From contig JBDHAD010000056.1 in assembly GCA_039588215.1 (NCBI GenBank), forward strand, positions 1-24,065: a DNA stretch of 24,065 nt. The letters run 5' to 3'. The stretch is from JBDHAC01 sp039588215. Its GTDB lineage: Bacteria > Gemmatimonadota > Gemmatimonadetes > Palauibacterales > Palauibacteraceae. Under the pieces are notes generated by a model that searched no databases, had not been told where the DNA came from, and saw only the letters and a program-made list of their open reading frames with translations. Positions 22,356 through 24,065 of the stretch are shown piece by piece (the stretch's first letter is position 1; every line of letters starts with the position of its first letter). The position numbers and the translations under genes are program-made.

Positions 22356-23336
22356 ATGAGACGCTCGAAACCCGTCACATGGGACCAGATCCGCGTGGGG
22401 CTGGTGCTCCTCACATCGCTGGTCATCCTGTCGCTGGGTGTGTTCTTCATCGGGGACATCGGCGATGTGTTCGGCACCCGGTATCGGCTTGTGACGCTGA
22501 TGGAATCTGCCGCAGGGCTGGTTCCGGGGGCCCCCGTACAGGTCGCCGGCCAGAACGCCGGACAGGTGGACCGCATCGAGTTCATCAATCCCGAGGACCG
22601 TCCGCTCACCGGTGAGGCGGTAGCGGTTTGGCTCGCAGTCAACGTGGAGATCAGGGATCAAGTTCGTTCGGACTCGCGGGCGCGGGTCAGGACGCAGGGT
22701 CTTCTCGGTGACCGGTTGATCGACATCGAGCCGGGATCGGCCGATCAACCCGTGCTCCTGGAGGGCGACACGCTGGCCGCGGCTCCCGCCCTCAACTACC
22801 AGGAGCTTCTCGGTCAGGCCGCCGACGCCGTCCAGAACCTGACAGCTCTGGCGGCAAACCTCTCGGCGGTAACGGACAGCCTGCTCATCGGTGAGGGAGC
22901 GCTGGGGCAGATGCTGGTGGACGACCGGTTGTACAGGAACTTCGTGGAGCTGAGCGAGGGGTTAAACGAGGTGATCGGCCCTGTCTCGGAGGGTCGGGGC
23001 TTTCTGGGTCGACTCATCCAGGAAGACACGCTGTACCACAGGCTGGTCAGCGCGACCGAGGGACTCGACTCGCTCACCTCCGCGCTCGTTTCGGGAAGCG
23101 GAACGCTGGGGCGGCTCGTGCAGTCGGACTCCCTGTACCGAGCGCTGAGTTCATCCGCTACACGTACGGATTCGTTGTTGGCGAGGTTCGAGCGCGGGGA
23201 TGGCTCTCTCGGGAGACTGATCACCGACGAAGCGTTGTACGAGGAGCTGTTGAGGACCATGGTCGACCTGAACGCATTGCTCCAGGATCTGCGCGAGGAC
23301 CCGAAGCGCTTCATCCCACCGATCCGCGTCTTTTAG
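22356..23336 (+). CDS. mlaD: MlaD-like MCE domain protein with four 34-residue repeats
   Basis: 326-residue membrane-anchored substrate-binding protein of the phospholipid transporter. One N-terminal helix (about 12-33) is followed by an MCE domain (about 41-127: FGTRYRLVTLMESAAGLVPGAPVQVAGQNAGQVDRI ... ARVRTQGLLGDRLIDIEPG). The C-terminal part is unusual. Four units begin with GEGALG (179), GRGFLG (213), GSGTLG (247) and GDGSLG (281), spaced exactly 34 residues; each carries Leu-Tyr 13 residues later (192, 226, 260, 294). Such G-x-G-x-LG...LY units form helical tails in some MCE proteins. The protein ends with EDPKRFIPPIRVF. It follows mlaF by 26 bases. Confidence 0.95.
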   Translation: MRRSKPVTWDQIRVGLVLLTSLVILSLGVFFIGDIGDVFGTRYRLVTLMESAAGLVPGAPVQVAGQNAGQVDRIEFINPEDRPLTGEAVAVWLAVNVEIRDQVRSDSRARVRTQGLLGDRLIDIEPGSADQPVLLEGDTLAAAPALNYQELLGQAADAVQNLTALAANLSAVTDSLLIGEGALGQMLVDDRLYRNFVELSEGLNEVIGPVSEGRGFLGRLIQEDTLYHRLVSATEGLDSLTSALVSGSGTLGRLVQSDSLYRALSSSATRTDSLLARFERGDGSLGRLITDEALYEELLRTMVDLNALLQDLREDPKRFIPPIRVF

Positions 23337-23354
23337 TAAGCGACGTGCAGGACC

Positions 23355-23377
23355 CGGGTCGATCACCTCCCGACCCG
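23355..23377. terminator. Hairpin between convergent mlaD and greA
   Basis: CGGGTCG at 23355-23361 pairs with CGACCCG at 23371-23377 around a nine-base loop. It sits in the gap where two genes converge. No T-run follows on either strand, so it may be a weak or Rho-assisted terminator, or only an mRNA end structure. Confidence 0.35.
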
Positions 23378-23417
23378 AGCTCACAGGCGCTCGGGCAGGT
23401 TCACGGCGCGCCGCCAG

Positions 23418-23912
23418 CTACTCCTTTGCCGGACGGCCGTCCTTCAAGAGCTCGTGCAGCGTCCGGAGCTCCAGGATCTCGTACTCGCGCGGCCCTGTCG
23501 GCAGGGTCGCGCTGACGCTGTCACCGGGCCGCTTGCCAAGAAGGGCTCTCGCGATCGGCGACTCCATGGAGATCTCCGAGTTCTCGAAGTCCAGGTGGTC
23601 ACCCAGGGTCAGAGTGAACTCCTCGACGCTTCCGTCCTCGGCGTCTCGAACGGTGACACGCGAACCGAACCCGACACGGTCGATGGGCACCTTGTCAGTC
23701 TCGATGTCGCCCATCGTGGAAAGCCGCCGGGCGATGTACTCGAGTTTCGCTCGGACAAAGCCCTGTCGTTCGAGCGCCGCGGCGTACTCGGAGTTCTCTC
23801 GCAGGTCGCCCTGCGCCGCCGCCTTCTCGATCTCTCGAGGGAGTATGACGTTCAGCTCGTGAAGCAGCCCATCCGCCTCATCCGACAGTTTCCGCTTTAT
23901 GTCGTCCAGCAT
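23418..23912 (-). CDS. greA: GreA/GreB family transcription elongation factor
   Basis: 164-residue RNA polymerase secondary-channel factor that stimulates transcript cleavage in stalled complexes. The N-terminal coiled coil has the tip GDLRENSEYAAALERQGFVRAKLEYIARRL (35-64); the acidic residues in DLRENSE match the D-x-x-E-N-x-E catalytic tip of GreA. The C-terminal domain shows VGFGSRVTV, ESPIARALLGKRPGDSVSATLPTG and YEILELR, all typical. The ATG at 23912 has a GAAGGGTGG ribosome-binding site. The frame continues upstream through the tmRNA, which is not coding. It lies downstream of the ssrA terminator on the same strand. Confidence 0.94.
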   Translation of the reverse strand: MLDDIKRKLSDEADGLLHELNVILPREIEKAAAQGDLRENSEYAAALERQGFVRAKLEYIARRLSTMGDIETDKVPIDRVGFGSRVTVRDAEDGSVEEFTLTLGDHLDFENSEISMESPIARALLGKRPGDSVSATLPTGPREYEILELRTLHELLKDGRPAKE

Positions 23913-23952
23913 CGCCACCCTTCGCCGCTCGCCCACGCTATCTACGCGGGTA

Positions 23953-23988
23953 CAAAAAAAGCCGAGGCGCCTTGAGACAGCGCCTCGG
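23953..23988 (-). terminator. Rho-independent terminator of ssrA
   Basis: A nine-base-pair perfect stem (23962-23970 with 23980-23988), a nine-base loop and, on the minus strand, a run of seven T at 23954-23960 just after. It begins 8 bases past the mature tmRNA 3' end. Confidence 0.9.
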
Positions 23989-23995
23989 GTGATGA

Positions 23996-24065
23996 TGGAG
24001 GCGGCGGGAATCGAACCCGCGTCCGCGAGCCCATCCACCACGGTGTCTACGTGCGTAGTCCGCGA
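23996..24065 (-). ncRNA. ssrA: tmRNA (ssrA), 3' part only
   Basis: Transfer-messenger RNA for ribosome rescue. Only the last 70 bases are in the window; the 5' end, tag reading frame and most pseudoknots lie outside. Seen on the minus strand: the T arm GCGGG-TTCGATT-CCCGC and then the 3' acceptor strand CGCCTCC plus A. Upstream, GGACTACGCACGTAGA matches the region typical of tmRNA before the last pseudoknot. There is no normal anticodon arm before the T arm, which argues against a tRNA. CCA is not encoded (TCATCA follows). Confidence 0.92.

Noticed and set aside
23913..24041. N-terminal extension of GreA by 43 residues
   Set aside because: The extension reads through the ssrA terminator and tmRNA; the ATG at 23912 has a good ribosome-binding site and gives the normal GreA length.
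23996..24065. A tRNA gene at the right edge
   Set aside because: The T arm and acceptor strand look tRNA-like, but no five-pair anticodon stem with a seven-base loop precedes them, and the upstream CTACGCACGTAGA stretch is typical of tmRNA.
1..24065. CRISPR array, insertion sequence, prophage, toxin-antitoxin or defence system
   Set aside because: No regularly spaced repeats, transposase, integrase, phage structural gene or recognisable defence domain was seen on either strand.

Overview
The window is GC-rich, densely coded DNA from a Gram-negative bacterium. Evidence for an outer membrane is strong: two separate heptose-LPS enzymes (RfaE1 kinase and RfaE2 cytidylyltransferase), LpxH of lipid A synthesis, a probable LptE, several lipoproteins and an Mla phospholipid-transport set. 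A DUF5683-like protein, a DUF4292/LolB-like lipoprotein and the Mrp cluster layout would fit the FCB group, perhaps Gemmatimonadota. That placement is inference from gene content only; no rRNA or marker tree is available here.

Layout, left to right. Bases 1-1352 (+): the 3' part of a lipoprotein sulfatase. Bases 1426-3698 (-): two TadE-like pseudopilins followed by a VWA-domain TadG-like protein. Bases 3951-6619 (-): heme O synthase (ctaB), an internally duplicated multi-pass membrane protein, and an inosine/xanthosine triphosphatase (rdgB). Bases 6812-14716 (-): a tightly overlapping eleven-gene run, namely Mrp-type cation/proton antiporter subunits E, F, G, A C-terminal part, B, C, D1, D2, a small unknown protein and D3, followed by rfaE2. 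Bases 14807-16795 (-): a YbgC-type thioesterase, a LolB/DUF4292-like lipoprotein, a probable LptE and a DUF4845-like protein, probably transcribed into the Mrp run. Bases 16882-17637 (+): lpxH, divergent from the thioesterase. Bases 17684-20501 (-): rfaE1, ridA, a DUF5683-like protein and murI. Bases 20657-23336 (+): mlaE, mlaF and mlaD. Bases 23418-24065 (-): greA, preceded by the 3' end of tmRNA (ssrA) and its intrinsic terminator.

How they work together. Two themes dominate. The first is envelope biogenesis: lipid A, heptose, LPS transport, lipoproteins, phospholipid traffic and D-glutamate for peptidoglycan. The second is a large membrane cation/proton antiporter. The antiporter run follows the E-F-G-A'-B-C-D order of the Mrp module in archaeal membrane-bound hydrogenase operons. 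It has no hydrogenase or dehydrogenase genes, lacks the usual NuoL-like N-terminal half of MrpA, and instead carries three separate antiporter-like D subunits, all with the expected membrane Glu and Lys.

Most notable observations: the Mrp arrangement with a small unrecognised subunit; two genes (murI and the mrpA C-terminal gene) that appear to start at CTG with a good Shine-Dalgarno sequence; an MlaD with four exact 34-residue repeats; and a membrane protein made of two homologous halves. No CRISPR array, insertion sequence, phage gene or obvious defence system was seen. No gap between genes exceeds about 300 bases.
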